A DNA stretch of 53,951 bases from Gammaproteobacteria bacterium (GCA_020832085.1 JAFIFJ010000077.1:1-53951); one strand, 5' to 3'. Positions 39,946 through 52,117 are shown, counted from the first letter of the stretch. A program made the numbers and translations. Notes: generated from the letters alone by a model not told the origin.

Positions 39946-40530
39946 ATGGCAGAACTGGCAACGCTTGCACGACCCTACGCCCGGGCGGCTTTCGAAGCGG
40001 CCCGGTCCGACGGCGACGAAGGATTGCCGCGGTTCTCCTACGACCTCGCACTCCTGACCGGGTGCATGGAAGTGGCTGAGCTGCGGGCCGAGCTGCTGTC
40101 TCCGAGAAGGGTTGCGCTGCAGAAAGCCGCTCTGTTTGGCGACGTGCTCGGTGACGATCTCAGTCAACGAGGCCGGCATTTCGTGGCGCTGCTGGCGGAA
40201 CAGGGCCGTCTGGTGCTGCTGCCGGAGATCCAGCGTCAGTATGAGCTGATGCGCGCCGACCACGAGCGTGTATTGAAGGTCGAGGTGGTATCGGCTCAGG
40301 AGCTTTCGGCCGAAGCCTTGAACAATCTGACTGCGGGCCTCGCGAAGCGTTTCGAGCGCGAGGTGTCGATCACGAGCCGAATCGATCCGACTCTGCTCGG
40401 TGGCGCGGTGATCCGTGCGGGTGACACGGTGATCGATGGTTCCGTGCGCGGACGCCTCGAGCGGCTCGCGGATGCTCTCGGCGTCACCCGCGCCAGCCGC
40501 GACAAGCACGCGCGCTCAACCGCCGCCTGA
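39946..40530 (+). CDS. atpH: ATP synthase F1 subunit delta
   Basis: A 194-residue stator subunit that joins the F1 crown to subunit b. The N-terminal [12 protein letters not shown] and the C-terminal [33 protein letters not shown] are diagnostic. The protein runs about 17 residues beyond the usual length, ending in a basic tail ([12 protein letters not shown]), with no other sign of disruption. Confidence 0.96.
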   Translation: MAELATLARPYARAAFEAARSDGDEGLPRFSYDLALLTGCMEVAELRAELLSPRRVALQKAALFGDVLGDDLSQRGRHFVALLAEQGRLVLLPEIQRQYELMRADHERVLKVEVVSAQELSAEALNNLTAGLAKRFEREVSITSRIDPTLLGGAVIRAGDTVIDGSVRGRLERLADALGVTRASRDKHARSTAA

Positions 40531-40568
40531 GTGAATCGGCGGCACCACGAATTTTCGAGGATGGACCG

Positions 40569-42113
40569 ATGCAGCAACTGAACCCCTCCGAGATCAGCGA
40601 AGTCATCAAGCAGCGCATCTCGTCTCTCGAGCTGTCGGCGCAACCGAGCAACGAGGGGACGATTGTCAGCGTGTCTGACGGCATCGTTCGGATCCACGGG
40701 CTCGCCGACGCTCGCTACGGTGAAATGATCGAGTTTCCCAACAACGTTTTCGGCCTTGCCCTGAATCTGGAGCGCGACTCCATCGGCGCGGTGGTGCTCG
40801 GTGACTACGAAGCGTTGGCCGAAGGCCAGACCGCACGCTGCACCGGCCGCATCCTGGAAGTGCCGGTGGGCCGGGAACTGGTGGGCCGCGTGCTCGATCC
40901 GCTGGGCAATCCCATCGATGGCAAGGGTCCGCTCAACACCACCGAGACGGACGCCATCGAGAAGGTCGCGCCCGGCGTCATCGCCCGCCAGTCGGTGGAT
41001 CAGCCGGTGCAGACCGGTCTGAAGGCCATCGACGCCATGGTTCCGGTGGGCCGGGGCCAGCGGGAGCTGATCATCGGCGACCGCCAGATCGGCAAGACCG
41101 CCATTGCCATCGACACCATCATCAACCAGAAAGGCAAGAACCTGACCTGCATCTACGTGGCCATCGGCCAGAAGATGTCGACGGTGGCCAACGTGGTGCG
41201 CAAGCTCGAAGAGCACGGCGCCATGGAGCACACCATCGTCGTCGCAGCAGGTGCGGCTGCCCCGGCCGCCATGCAGTTCATTGCTCCCTACTCCGGTTGC
41301 ACCATGGGCGAGTACTTCCGCGATCGCGGTGAAGACGCCCTGATCATTTACGACGACCTCACCAAGCAGGCCTGGGCCTATCGGCAGATCTCCCTGCTGC
41401 TGCGGCGTCCGCCGGGCCGCGAAGCCTACCCCGGTGACGTCTTCTACCTGCACTCCCGTCTGCTGGAGCGCGCCGCGCGGGTGAACGTCGACTACGTCGA
41501 GAAGTTCACCAACGGCGAAGTCAAGGGCAAGACCGGTTCGCTCACTGCGCTGCCGATCATCGAAACCCAGGCCGGTGACGTCTCCGCCTTTGTACCGACC
41601 AACGTGATTTCGATTACGGACGGCCAGATCTACTTGGAGCCCGACCTGTTCAACTCCGGTGTTCGTCCGGCCATGAGCCCGGGGATCTCGGTGTCGCGGG
41701 TGGGTGGTTCGGCCCAGACCTCCTTCATCAAGAAGATCTCCGGCGGTATTCGTCTGGCCCTGGCCCAGTACCGGGAACTGGCGGCGTTTTCCCAGTTCGC
41801 CTCCGATCTCGATGCCGCCACCCGCGGCCAGCTCGAGCACGGCAAGCGCGTCACCGAACTGATGAAGCAGCGCCAGTACGCGCCCATGAGCATTTCCCAG
41901 ATGGGTGTGTCGCTGTTCGCGGCAACCCAGGGCTTCCTCACGGACGTGGACGTGGAGAAGGTGCTCGACTTCGAGGCGGCGCTGCTGTCGTACATGGAAG
42001 AAGAGCACGCGGACTTCATGGCAGAGATCGACAAGTCTGGTGCCTACAACGACGACATCGTCGACAAACTGAAGAAGGCCATCGAAACCTTCAAGGCGAC
42101 GCGCAGCTACTGA
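40569..42113 (+). CDS. atpA: ATP synthase F1 subunit alpha
   Basis: A 514-residue regulatory nucleotide-binding subunit. The P-loop is [14 protein letters not shown], and the family signature [17 protein letters not shown] lies near residue 365. The start [20 protein letters not shown] is typical. It follows atpH by 38 bases. Confidence 0.98.
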   Translation: MQQLNPSEISEVIKQRISSLELSAQPSNEGTIVSVSDGIVRIHGLADARYGEMIEFPNNVFGLALNLERDSIGAVVLGDYEALAEGQTARCTGRILEVPVGRELVGRVLDPLGNPIDGKGPLNTTETDAIEKVAPGVIARQSVDQPVQTGLKAIDAMVPVGRGQRELIIGDRQIGKTAIAIDTIINQKGKNLTCIYVAIGQKMSTVANVVRKLEEHGAMEHTIVVAAGAAAPAAMQFIAPYSGCTMGEYFRDRGEDALIIYDDLTKQAWAYRQISLLLRRPPGREAYPGDVFYLHSRLLERAARVNVDYVEKFTNGEVKGKTGSLTALPIIETQAGDVSAFVPTNVISITDGQIYLEPDLFNSGVRPAMSPGISVSRVGGSAQTSFIKKISGGIRLALAQYRELAAFSQFASDLDAATRGQLEHGKRVTELMKQRQYAPMSISQMGVSLFAATQGFLTDVDVEKVLDFEAALLSYMEEEHADFMAEIDKSGAYNDDIVDKLKKAIETFKATRSY

Positions 42114-42152
42114 AGAGTCTGAGGCGCGTCAGTCACCGAGCAGGGATCATCC

Positions 42153-43013
42153 ATGGCAGTCGGTAAGGAAATTCGCACCAAGATCGGCAGCGTGCGCAAC
42201 ACGCAGAAGATCACCAAGGCGATGGAGATGGTGGCCGCGTCGAAGATGCGGCGCACCCAGGAGCGTATGGCGCAGGGGCGTCCCTATGCCACACGCATTC
42301 GCCAGGTGGTGGGGCATCTCGCCAGCGCCAATCCTGAGTACCGCTCGGTGTTCATGCTCGAGCGGCCGGTGACTCGCGTGGGCTACATCGTGGTGTCCAC
42401 CGACAAGGGCCTCTGCGGTGGCCTGAACGTCAACCTTTTCCGGTCCTTGGCCCAGCGCATTCAGCAGCAGCAGGCCCAGTCGATCAAGGTGGATCTGGCC
42501 CTGATCGGCCGCAAGGCCCAGGCCTTCTTCCGCGCCCACGGCGGCAACGTCGTGGCGACGCTGGACAGCCTTGGCGAGTACCCCGAACTGTCGGATCTCA
42601 TCGGCGGCATCCGGGTCATGCTCGATGCCTTCGTCGAGGGGCGCATCCAGCGTCTGGACGTGGCCTACAACACGTTCGTGAACACCATGACCCAGGAGCC
42701 GACGGTGCATCAGCTGCTGCCGCTGCCGGCCTCCGGGGAAGCGGACTACAAGCACTCCTGGGATTACATCTACGAGCCCAATGCGGAGAGCCTGCTCAAC
42801 CCGCTGATAACCCGCTACATCGAGAGTCAGGTGTATCAGTCGGTGATCGAGAATTCGGCCTGTGAGCAGGCCGCGAAGATGATCGCGATGAAGAACGCCA
42901 CCGACAATGCGGGCGAGCTCATCGAAGAGCTGCAGCTGCTTTACAACAATGCCCGCCAGGCGGCCATCACCCAGGAGATTTCGGAGATCGTGGGCGGCGC
43001 GTCCGCGGTCTGA
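42153..43013 (+). CDS. atpG: ATP synthase F1 subunit gamma
   Basis: A 286-residue central rotor shaft. The N-terminal helix [32 protein letters not shown] and the C-terminal helix [22 protein letters not shown] segment (here [20 protein letters not shown]) form the coiled coil. The Rossmann-like middle has [11 protein letters not shown]. Length and motifs are typical. Confidence 0.98.
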   Translation: MAVGKEIRTKIGSVRNTQKITKAMEMVAASKMRRTQERMAQGRPYATRIRQVVGHLASANPEYRSVFMLERPVTRVGYIVVSTDKGLCGGLNVNLFRSLAQRIQQQQAQSIKVDLALIGRKAQAFFRAHGGNVVATLDSLGEYPELSDLIGGIRVMLDAFVEGRIQRLDVAYNTFVNTMTQEPTVHQLLPLPASGEADYKHSWDYIYEPNAESLLNPLITRYIESQVYQSVIENSACEQAAKMIAMKNATDNAGELIEELQLLYNNARQAAITQEISEIVGGASAV

Positions 43014-44444
<1,431 letters not shown>

Positions 44445-44471
44445 TCGTTCGCGTGAGCGAGGAGGCCTAAA

Positions 44472-44897
44472 ATGGCCATGACCATGCATTGTGACGTCGT
44501 CAGCGCCGAGAAGGAGCTGTTCTCGGGCCGGGTGACGATGGTGATTGCCACCGGCACGATCGGTGAGCTGGGTATCCTTCCCGGCCACGCGCCGCTGCTC
44601 ACCGGCATCATGCCCGGCCCGGTGCGATTGCTGTTCGACAACGGCACCGAGGAGACGATTTTCGCCTCCGGAGGCTATCTGGAAGTCCAACCGGGTATTG
44701 TCACCGTGCTGGCGGATACGGCAGCTCGCGCCGATGATCTCGATGAAGCGGCTGCCATTGCCGCCATGGAGGCGGCTGAGAAGGCGCTCGCGGACCAGAC
44801 CTCCGACTTCGAGTACTCAGCGGTGGCAGCGCAGCTGGCCGAGGCCTCTGCCCAGCTTCGCATCCTCCGTAAGCGCAAGGGCCGGGGCACCGGCTGA
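44472..44897 (+). CDS. atpC: ATP synthase F1 subunit epsilon
   Basis: A 141-residue rotor subunit with an N-terminal beta sandwich ([35 protein letters not shown]) and a C-terminal helical hairpin that can inhibit ATP hydrolysis. It ends the operon, and a strong terminator lies 65 bases after its stop. Confidence 0.96.
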   Translation: MAMTMHCDVVSAEKELFSGRVTMVIATGTIGELGILPGHAPLLTGIMPGPVRLLFDNGTEETIFASGGYLEVQPGIVTVLADTAARADDLDEAAAIAAMEAAEKALADQTSDFEYSAVAAQLAEASAQLRILRKRKGRGTG

Positions 44898-44961
44898 TCA
44901 GCCCTGACCAACGGCCGGGTTGCCCGGTCAGGTGACACCGCCCCCAGAGGACGGTACAAAG

Positions 44962-44988
44962 AAAAGGCAGCCTCCGGGCTGCCTTTTT
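44962..44988 (+). terminator. Intrinsic terminator of the atp operon
   Basis: AAAAGGCAGCC and GGCTGCCTTTTT form a GC-rich stem around a short loop, followed by five T. This is the clearest rho-independent terminator in the window. Confidence 0.9.
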
Positions 44989-45014
44989 CGTCATGTCTTC
45001 GGGAGATAGACCTC

Positions 45015-46397
45015 ATGTCCGCACCGTCCGTCGCGGTGGTCATCCTTGCCGCCGGCAAGGGCACCCGCATGCGCTCGAACCTGCCGAAGGTTCTGCACCC
45101 CCTGGCCGGGGTGACTATGCTGCAGCGGGTGGTCAACACGGCCCGCGAGCTCAGCGACGACATCGTCGTCGTCACGTCGCCGGATGCAGAAGCCGTACGC
45201 TCGGCGCTGGCAGACGCGCAGGTCCGGTTTGCGACCCAGGCCCAGCAGCGAGGCACCGGCGATGCATTGGCCGCCGCGTTGCCGGCCATCCCCGCCGACG
45301 TGGATCAGGTGCTGGTGCTCTGCGGCGATGTACCCCTGCTTTCCGTGGCCACGCTCCAGCGCCTGTGCGCGGCCACCGCGAAGGAGGGTGTCAGCCTCGT
45401 CACCGCGCGCTTCCCAGACCCCACCGGTCTCGGCCGCATCCTGCGCGACGGGGATGGCTGCATCCGCGGTATCGTCGAAGAGCGTGATGCCTCCGCGGCC
45501 GAGCGGCGTATCGACGAAATCAATACGGGCATTTATCTCCTGCCACGCGGCAGGCTCGACGACTGGCTCGGACGCCTCGACGTCGGCAATGCCCAGGGCG
45601 AGTACTATCTCACCGACGTCATCCGCTTCGCCGTCGAGGCCGACCTGCCGGTGGCCAGCATCAGCAGCGACGATCTTGCCGAAGTCACCGGCGTCAATGA
45701 CCGCGCTCAGCTGGTCCGGCTGGAACGGGAGTTCTGCCGTCGAGTGGCGGATCGGCTGCTCCAAGCCGGGGTCACGATCATGGATCCGGCCCGCTTCGAT
45801 GTCCGCGGCGACATCGATGTGGGCCAGGACACGCTGATTGACGTCAACTGCGTGTTTGCCGGCAAGGTGGTGATCGGCCGGGACGTGCAGATCGGCGCCC
45901 ATTGCGTCATCGAGGAAGCGATCATCGACGATGGCGCGGTCATCGCTCCCTTCACCCACATCCACGGTGCCCATGTGGGGGCTGCGGCCCGGGTCGGACC
46001 CTTTGCCCGCCTGCGTGAGGGCACGGATCTGGGCGAGCATTGCCGGATCGGCAACTTCGTCGAGACCAAGAAGGCCCGGCTCGGTGCCGGCAGCAAGGCC
46101 AACCACCTCGCCTATCTCGGCGACGCGACTCTCGGAGCAGGCTGCAACGTGGGCGCAGGCACCATCACTTGCAATTACGATGGCGTCGCCAAGCACCCGA
46201 CGGTCATGGGCGACGGTGTCTTCGTCGGATCCAACTCCACCCTGGTGGCGCCCGTGACTCTGGCAGATCGCTCCTACGTGGCCGCCGGGTCCACCATCAC
46301 CAGCGCTGTTCCCGTGGACAGTCTCGGCGTCGGAAGGGCACGGCAGCGCAACATCGACGGCTGGAAGCGGCCGAAGAAAGACTCTGCAGCAGACTGA
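45015..46397 (+). CDS. glmU: Bifunctional UDP-N-acetylglucosamine synthase GlmU
   Basis: A 460-residue enzyme. The N-terminal uridylyltransferase has LAAGKGTRMRSNLPKVLHPL, QQRGTGDAL and LCGDVPLL. The C-terminal left-handed beta-helix acetyltransferase is built of hexapeptide repeats, with NFVETKKARLGAGSKANHLA and GAGTITCNYDG. It makes UDP-GlcNAc for peptidoglycan and LPS. It stands after the atp terminator, 12 bases before glmS, so the two likely form an operon. GGGAG precedes the ATG. Confidence 0.98.
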   Translation: MSAPSVAVVILAAGKGTRMRSNLPKVLHPLAGVTMLQRVVNTARELSDDIVVVTSPDAEAVRSALADAQVRFATQAQQRGTGDALAAALPAIPADVDQVLVLCGDVPLLSVATLQRLCAATAKEGVSLVTARFPDPTGLGRILRDGDGCIRGIVEERDASAAERRIDEINTGIYLLPRGRLDDWLGRLDVGNAQGEYYLTDVIRFAVEADLPVASISSDDLAEVTGVNDRAQLVRLEREFCRRVADRLLQAGVTIMDPARFDVRGDIDVGQDTLIDVNCVFAGKVVIGRDVQIGAHCVIEEAIIDDGAVIAPFTHIHGAHVGAAARVGPFARLREGTDLGEHCRIGNFVETKKARLGAGSKANHLAYLGDATLGAGCNVGAGTITCNYDGVAKHPTVMGDGVFVGSNSTLVAPVTLADRSYVAAGSTITSAVPVDSLGVGRARQRNIDGWKRPKKDSAAD

Positions 46398-46409
46398 GGG
46401 AGAAGCACC

Positions 46410-48245
46410 ATGTGTGGCATCGTGGGCGCCGTCGCGCGCCGGCAGGTCTCGGGCATTCTGCTCGAAGGCCTCGATCGACTGGAGTATCGAGGCTATGACT
46501 CCGCCGGGGTGGCGATCATCCGCGCTCAGGACCACGGCATCGACCGGCGCCGGGCCGTCGGCAAGGTGGCCGAACTGAAGGAGGCGCTGCTCGCGGCGCC
46601 CGCCACCGGCACCACCGGCATTGCCCACACGCGCTGGGCCACCCACGGCGTGCCCAGTGAGGCCAACGCCCACCCGCAGATGTCCGGCGATGCAGTGGCT
46701 CTGGTGCACAACGGCATCATCGAGAACCACGATGTCCTGCGCGAGCGCCTGCAGGGCATGGGCTACAACTTCACCTCCCAGACCGACACCGAAACGGTGG
46801 TACACCTGGTCGATCATCATCATCGCGCCTGCGGGGATCTGCTCGAAGCGGTGCGTCTGACCCTGAAGGAACTGACCGGTGCCTACGCCATCGGCGTGGT
46901 GCACAAGGATCACCCCGACCGCCTCGTGGCTGCCCGCCGCGGCAGCCCGCTGGTCCTGGGCGTGGGTATCGGAGAGCACTACATCGCCTCGGACGTACTG
47001 GCCCTGCGGCCAGTGACAGACCGCTTCGTGTTCCTGGAAGAAGGTGACCTGGCCGAGATCACCAGCGATGGCTACCGCCTCTTCGATGCCAACGATCAGC
47101 TGGTGGAGCGCGATGTCGAACGGGTCAGGATGGGCGCCGAGGACACCGGCCGCGGCAACTACAAGCACTACATGGCCAAGGAGATCCACCAGCAGCCGGA
47201 AGTCGTTCGGGCCACCCTCGAAGGCCGGCTCTCCAGCCAGCAGGTGCTCGAGCCGGCCTTCGGCTTCCGGGCCACGGAGATCTTCGATGCGGCCAAGGCC
47301 GTCACCATCGTCGCCTGTGGCTCGAGCTTCTACGCGGCATCCGTGGCGCGCTACTGGATCGAAACGCTGGCACGTATTCCCTGCAACGTCGAGATCGCCA
47401 GCGAATACCGCTACCGGGACGTTGCGGTGGTCCCCAACTCCCTGTTCGTCACCATCTCCCAGTCCGGCGAAACCGCGGACACCCTGGCGGCCCTGCGGCT
47501 GGCCCAGGCCAGCGGCTATCTGGCCAGCCTCACCCTGTGCAATGTGCCCACCAGCACCATCGTCCGGGAGTCCGATCTGGCCCTGATGACCGAAGCCGGA
47601 CCCGAGATCGGCGTCGCCTCCACCAAGGCCTTCACCGCCCAGCTCACCGATCTTCTGCTGCTGGCGGTGCTGCTGGGCCGTCGGGGCCTCATGACGCCGG
47701 AGCAGGAGCACGAGATCGTCGAGGCGCTGCACGAGCTGCCCCGCAGCATTGATGGGGTGCTGGCGCTGGAGGAGGACATCGAGGATCTGGCCGAGCACTT
47801 CATCGACCGCCAGCATGCGCTGTTCTTAGGCCGCGGCGAGCTGTATCCCATCGCTTTGGAAGGGGCGCTGAAGCTCAAGGAGATCTCCTACATCCACGCC
47901 GAAGGCTACCCGGCAGGCGAGCTCAAGCACGGCCCGCTGGCGCTGGTGGATGCGGAAATGCCCGTCATCGCCGTGGCGCCCAACGATGACCTGCTGGAAA
48001 AGCTGCAGTCCAACCTGCACGAGGTGCGGGCCCGCGGTGCCGAGCTCTATGTCTTTGCCGACGCCGCCGTGAGCTTCCGTGAGGAACCGGGCGTGACCGT
48101 GATCCAGATGCCTGCGGTGAATGCCTTCGTGGCGCCCATCGTGCACACCGTGGCGCTGCAGCTGCTGGCCTATCACGTGGCGGTGCAGCGCGGCACCGAT
48201 GTGGATCAGCCCCGCAACCTCGCCAAGTCGGTGACGGTGGAGTGA
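46410..48245 (+). CDS. glmS: Glutamine-fructose-6-phosphate aminotransferase GlmS
   Basis: A 611-residue enzyme that makes glucosamine-6-phosphate. The N-terminal glutaminase starts with Cys1 (MCGIVGAVARRQ) and has LEYRGYDSAGVAI, HTRWATHG and HNGIIENH. Two SIS isomerase domains follow, with VACGSSFYA and TISQSGETADTLAAL. It ends NLAKSVTVE. There is no glmS ribozyme in the 12-base gap. Confidence 0.98.
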   Translation: MCGIVGAVARRQVSGILLEGLDRLEYRGYDSAGVAIIRAQDHGIDRRRAVGKVAELKEALLAAPATGTTGIAHTRWATHGVPSEANAHPQMSGDAVALVHNGIIENHDVLRERLQGMGYNFTSQTDTETVVHLVDHHHRACGDLLEAVRLTLKELTGAYAIGVVHKDHPDRLVAARRGSPLVLGVGIGEHYIASDVLALRPVTDRFVFLEEGDLAEITSDGYRLFDANDQLVERDVERVRMGAEDTGRGNYKHYMAKEIHQQPEVVRATLEGRLSSQQVLEPAFGFRATEIFDAAKAVTIVACGSSFYAASVARYWIETLARIPCNVEIASEYRYRDVAVVPNSLFVTISQSGETADTLAALRLAQASGYLASLTLCNVPTSTIVRESDLALMTEAGPEIGVASTKAFTAQLTDLLLLAVLLGRRGLMTPEQEHEIVEALHELPRSIDGVLALEEDIEDLAEHFIDRQHALFLGRGELYPIALEGALKLKEISYIHAEGYPAGELKHGPLALVDAEMPVIAVAPNDDLLEKLQSNLHEVRARGAELYVFADAAVSFREEPGVTVIQMPAVNAFVAPIVHTVALQLLAYHVAVQRGTDVDQPRNLAKSVTVE

Positions 48246-48279
48246 AGATGATGCGCGCGCGTCATCCCGGGAGCGGCAG

Positions 48280-50454
48280 GTGGATCTGACCCACATCCTC
48301 GATGGTCTGAATCCGGCCCAGCGGGAAGCCGTTGCCGCACCTCCCGGGCACCTGCTGGTGCTGGCCGGCGCCGGCTCGGGCAAGACCCGCGTCCTCGTCC
48401 ATCGCATTGCCTGGCTCATCGAGGCCGAGGGGGTGTCGCCCCATGGTCTGATGGCGCTGACCTTCACCAACAAGGCGGCGGCCGAGATGCGTCACCGCAC
48501 CGAAGCACTGCTGCAGCTGCCCGTGGGGCAGCTCTGGGTCGGCACGTTTCACGGCATTGCCCATCGCCTGCTGCGCTATCACTGGCAGGAGGCGGGGCTG
48601 CCGCAGAGTTTCCAGATCCTCGATGCCGACGATCAGCTGCGGCTGTTGCGGCGGATCATGCGCAGCCTCGACCTCGACGAGAAACGCTGGCCACCGCGGC
48701 AGGCGGTCTGGTTCATCAACAGCCAGAAGGAGGAGGGCCGGCGCTCGCGTCATCTGAGCACGGATGGGGATCTCTTCGAGACCACCATGCACAAGGTCTA
48801 CGCAGCCTATGAGGAGGCCACCGAGCGCGGTGGCATGGTCGATTTCGCTGAGCTGCTGCTGCGCAGCCATGAACTCTGGCTGGACAACCGGGATCTGCTG
48901 GAGCATTACCAGCGCCGCTTCAAGCATCTGCTGGTGGACGAGTTCCAGGACACCAACACCCTTCAGTACGCCTGGCTTCGGGTGCTGGCTGGAGACAGCG
49001 CCCGGGTCATGGTGGTGGGTGACGATGATCAGTCCATCTACGGCTGGCGCGGTGCCAAGATCGAAAACCTGCACCGCTTCCAGCAGGACTTCCCCGACGT
49101 GCAGCTCGTTCGTCTGGAGCAGAACTACCGTTCCACGGCGACCATCCTCGCGGCTGCCAACGCCCTCATCGGCCACAATGCCGACCGGCTCGGCAAGGAG
49201 CTCTGGACCAGCGGCGATACCGGGGACCCCATCCGCCTCTATGCCGCCCACAACGAGCTCGATGAGGCGCGCTTCATTGCCGAGCGCATTGCGGATCACA
49301 TTGAGGGCGGTGGCGAGCCCGGGGACGTGGCCATCCTGTATCGCTCCAACGCCCAGTCCCGCAACCTCGAAGAGGCGCTGTTGCGTCTCGATCTGCCCTA
49401 TCGGATCTATGGCGGCCTGCGCTTCTTCGAGCGTGCTGAGATCCGCAATGCGCTGGGCTACATGCGCCTGATTGCCAACCGCAACGCGGACGCCGCCTTC
49501 GAGCGGGTGGTGAACACGCCGCCGCGGGGTATTGGTGAGAAGACCCTGGACGTCATCCGTGGCCACGCCAGGGAAGCCGGCATTCCCTTGTGGACCGCAG
49601 CCGTGGCGGCGGCTCAGGAAGGGGGGCGGGGTGGCCGGGCCATGCAGTCCTTCCTCGACCTCATCGACGAACTCGAAGAGGGCACCGCAGGCATGTCCCT
49701 GCACGAGCTCACCGAGCATGTCATCACGGTATCGGGTCTGTATGAGTATCACGGCAAGGAGAAGGGCGAGCGGGGTCTGGCCCGGCGGGAGAATCTCGAC
49801 GAACTGATCACGGCCGCCCGGCAGTTCACCGGCGAAACTGTCCTGCCCGTGGACGAGGAGGGTGATGAGACCCTGTCGGAGCGCCGGCTCCTGGAAGAGT
49901 TCCTGGATCTCGCGGCGCTGGAGGCCGGAGAGGGTCAGTCTGCCCACGCCGGTCAGGCGGTGCAGCTCATGACCCTGCATTCAGCCAAGGGCCTGGAATT
50001 TCCGCTGGTGTTTCTGGCCGGCGTCGAAGAGGGACTGTTCCCCCACCGCATGGCCCTGGAGACGCCGGGCGGCCTCGAGGAGGAGCGGCGGCTGTGCTAC
50101 GTGGGCATCACCCGCGCCATGCGCGAGCTGTACGTGACCTTCGCCGAGAGCCGCCGCCTGCACGGCAGCGACAGCTACAATCGTCCCTCCCGTTTCCTGC
50201 GGGAGCTGCCGTCGAAGCTGCTGGAGGAGGTGCGGCTGCGCTCCGGCGTCACCCGGCCCGTCGGGAGTCCGGCCAGCCAGGCCGACGACGGCGGTATTGG
50301 TCTGGGCCGGCGCGTTCTGCATCCCACCTTTGGCGAAGGCGTGGTCATCGAGAGCGAGGGCGAAGGCCAGCGCGCCCGGGTTCACGTCAACTTCGACGCC
50401 GTCGGCGCCAAATGGTTGATCCTCGGCATGGCCAGCCTCGAAGTCCTCGACTGA
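48280..50454 (+). CDS. uvrD: DNA helicase II UvrD
   Basis: A 724-residue superfamily 1A helicase of excision and mismatch repair. Motif I is LAGAGSGKTRVLVHRIAWL, Ia is FTNKAAAEMRHR, II is VDEFQDTNTLQYAW, III is VVGDDDQSIYGWRGA, IV is EQNYRSTATIL, V is TLHSAKGLEFPLVF and VI is YVGITRAMREL. The start MDLTHILDGLNPAQREAVAA and the C-terminal LGRRVLHPTFGEGVV Tudor-like end point to UvrD rather than Rep. The start is GTG after GGGAGCGG. It is convergent with ubiA, 3 bases apart. Confidence 0.96.
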   Translation: MDLTHILDGLNPAQREAVAAPPGHLLVLAGAGSGKTRVLVHRIAWLIEAEGVSPHGLMALTFTNKAAAEMRHRTEALLQLPVGQLWVGTFHGIAHRLLRYHWQEAGLPQSFQILDADDQLRLLRRIMRSLDLDEKRWPPRQAVWFINSQKEEGRRSRHLSTDGDLFETTMHKVYAAYEEATERGGMVDFAELLLRSHELWLDNRDLLEHYQRRFKHLLVDEFQDTNTLQYAWLRVLAGDSARVMVVGDDDQSIYGWRGAKIENLHRFQQDFPDVQLVRLEQNYRSTATILAAANALIGHNADRLGKELWTSGDTGDPIRLYAAHNELDEARFIAERIADHIEGGGEPGDVAILYRSNAQSRNLEEALLRLDLPYRIYGGLRFFERAEIRNALGYMRLIANRNADAAFERVVNTPPRGIGEKTLDVIRGHAREAGIPLWTAAVAAAQEGGRGGRAMQSFLDLIDELEEGTAGMSLHELTEHVITVSGLYEYHGKEKGERGLARRENLDELITAARQFTGETVLPVDEEGDETLSERRLLEEFLDLAALEAGEGQSAHAGQAVQLMTLHSAKGLEFPLVFLAGVEEGLFPHRMALETPGGLEEERRLCYVGITRAMRELYVTFAESRRLHGSDSYNRPSRFLRELPSKLLEEVRLRSGVTRPVGSPASQADDGGIGLGRRVLHPTFGEGVVIESEGEGQRARVHVNFDAVGAKWLILGMASLEVLD

Positions 50455-50457
50455 GGT

Positions 50458-51348
50458 TCAGCCCGCCAGGGCGCGATCGGCGATGATCCCGACGAGAATG
50501 GCGATGCCCAGGACGTTGTTGCTGCGGAAGGCGCGGAAGCAGGCGTCGAGATCCCGGCCGCGGATCAGCCATTGCTGCCAGAGGCAGATGCCTGCGGCGG
50601 CCGCCACGCCGATGAAGTAGAGCAGCCCGTAGTCGAGCCGGTCTCCGAGCAGCAGCAGGGACAGCAGGAAGGCGCCTTGCAGGATGCCGATCATCAAACG
50701 GTCGAGGTCTCCGAACAGAATGGCGGTGGACTTGATGCCCACCTTCAGATCCCAGGGCCGATCCACCATGGCGTACTCGGTGTCGTAGGCCACGGTCCAC
50801 AGCAGATTGGCCACGAACAGCAGCCATGCCACTTCCGGAACCGCACCGGTTTCGGCGGCGAAGGCCATGATGATGGCCCAGGAGAAGGCGGCGCCCAGGA
50901 ACAGCTGCGGCAGATGGGTCATGCGCTTGGTGAAGGGGTAGAGCGCGGCCAGCGCGACGGCCACGGGCGCCAGCATGATGGTCAGCAGGTTGGTGAACAG
51001 CACCAGGACGAAGGCCAGCGCCACCAGCACCGCGGCCAGGATCAGGGCTTCACGGGGACGGACCCGGCCTTGCGGCAGGGGCCTGCCCCGGGTGCGCTCG
51101 ACGTGGCCGTCGAAGTCCCGATCGGCCCAGTCGTTGATGACGCATCCGGCGGAGCGGGTCAGGACGACGCCGAGGACGAAGATGATCAGGTTGGCGGTGC
51201 TCGGGACACCATCCGCAGCCACCCACAGCGCCCAGAGGGTTGGCCAGAGCAACAGGCCGATTCCCACCGGGCGGTTCAGGCGGGTGATTTCGAGCCATGC
51301 TGGCAGCCGGTCGCGCATCTGCTCGAGCAAGGATTCTCCGTGCACCAT
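50458..51348 (-). CDS. ubiA: 4-hydroxybenzoate octaprenyltransferase UbiA
   Basis: A 296-residue membrane prenyltransferase of ubiquinone synthesis that joins the polyprenyl tail to 4-hydroxybenzoate. The two Asp-rich motifs are NDWADRDFDGHVERTRGRPL and YDTEYAMVDRPWDLKVGIKS. About eight membrane spans are visible. ATG 51348 follows GGGAG; a longer frame to 51405 has no membrane or domain content before it. It lies downstream of ubiC, which supplies its substrate. Confidence 0.96.
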   Translation of the reverse strand: MVHGESLLEQMRDRLPAWLEITRLNRPVGIGLLLWPTLWALWVAADGVPSTANLIIFVLGVVLTRSAGCVINDWADRDFDGHVERTRGRPLPQGRVRPREALILAAVLVALAFVLVLFTNLLTIMLAPVAVALAALYPFTKRMTHLPQLFLGAAFSWAIIMAFAAETGAVPEVAWLLFVANLLWTVAYDTEYAMVDRPWDLKVGIKSTAILFGDLDRLMIGILQGAFLLSLLLLGDRLDYGLLYFIGVAAAAGICLWQQWLIRGRDLDACFRAFRSNNVLGIAILVGIIADRALAG

Positions 51349-51416
51349 CACTGACTCCCAAACCCTGCTGCGCGATGATGGCTGCAATGGGCCTGCTTCG
51401 GCCACTGCTTCAGCGC

Positions 51417-51950
51417 TCAGACTCCTGGGGCGACGTTGGCCGGCGCTCTTTCGTCAGCCAGGGTCTCCCTGAGCAGCAGAGGTTCCCCAGCCACCGTGAA
51501 CAGCGTGACCCGCGCGAGGTTGCCATCACGGTCGCGGCCGAAACAGCGCTGCGTCCTGGCCACACCCGGTCTGAGCCGACGCCCCAGAAAGAGCAGGTCC
51601 ATCAGCGGGCGATCACCCAGGCGCCGAACGGCGCGCTGGAGGCATTGCGCATCCGCCGGAATGACCGTCCGAGCGCGGAGCCGGACGCGCCCGGCCGCAA
51701 GCAGCAGAATCTCCCGGCACCAGGAGCCACCTCGGCAGGGTCTGGCCAGCAGTCGGGCCTCCCCGGCGCCAAGCAACTGCCAGCCTTCCGCTGTACGCAG
51801 GACCCGAACCGTACCGAAACGTGCGGCGAGGGCCTGGGTCATGGACCCGTCCGCACAGAGCAGGGCCACGTCCTCTTCACGGCCGCGCTGACCGTGCAGC
51901 AGGGCGAACAGGGACTCGGGTGTGGTGGGCAGGGGCGTGCTCGCGTTCAT
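51417..51950 (-). CDS. ubiC: Chorismate lyase (chorismate-pyruvate lyase) UbiC
   Basis: A 177-residue enzyme that converts chorismate to 4-hydroxybenzoate and pyruvate. The family core is SWCREILLLAAGRVRLRART VIP, with PLMDLLFLGRRL near the C terminus. Sequence conservation in this family is modest, and the ubiC-ubiA order, with a rubredoxin next to it, supports the call; this order is known in Pseudomonas. Confidence 0.88.
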   Translation of the reverse strand: MNASTPLPTTPESLFALLHGQRGREEDVALLCADGSMTQALAARFGTVRVLRTAEGWQLLGAGEARLLARPCRGGSWCREILLLAAGRVRLRARTVIPADAQCLQRAVRRLGDRPLMDLLFLGRRLRPGVARTQRCFGRDRDGNLARVTLFTVAGEPLLLRETLADERAPANVAPGV

Positions 51951-52055
51951 GGCGGCGGCACTGTGCTGGAAGCGGTCATGGCTGGCAATACCTGCTGCAT
52001 TCTCCCCGCAGGCCGGGGAAGCTTTCGGGATGTCGTCCGGCGACCGCCCTTCGGA

Positions 52056-52084
52056 TTGATTTCCGCCCGATGGATCAGTAGTTT
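52056..52084 (+). promoter_or_regulatory. Candidate promoter of the rubredoxin gene
   Basis: A -35 TTGATT (52056-52061) and a -10 TAGTTT (52079-52084) are spaced 17 bases apart, 34 bases before the rubredoxin start, in the divergent ubiC-rubredoxin gap. Confidence 0.4.
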
Positions 52085-52117
52085 ACACGCCCTTCGCAAC
52101 CGCTCCCGGAGTTCGGC

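Noticed and set aside
40296..42008. A 570-codon minus-strand frame across atpA
   Set aside because: Antisense shadow of atpA, which is intact and highly conserved.
44991..47816. A 941-codon open frame on the minus strand across glmU and glmS
   Set aside because: It is antisense to two fully typical genes. Long antisense frames are expected in high-GC coding DNA, and its product is repetitive in His, Gly and Gln with no domain.
48246..48279. Possible glmS-type riboswitch or small RNA around glmS
   Set aside because: The gaps before glmS (12 bases) and after it (34 bases) are too short for a ribozyme, and no fold is seen.
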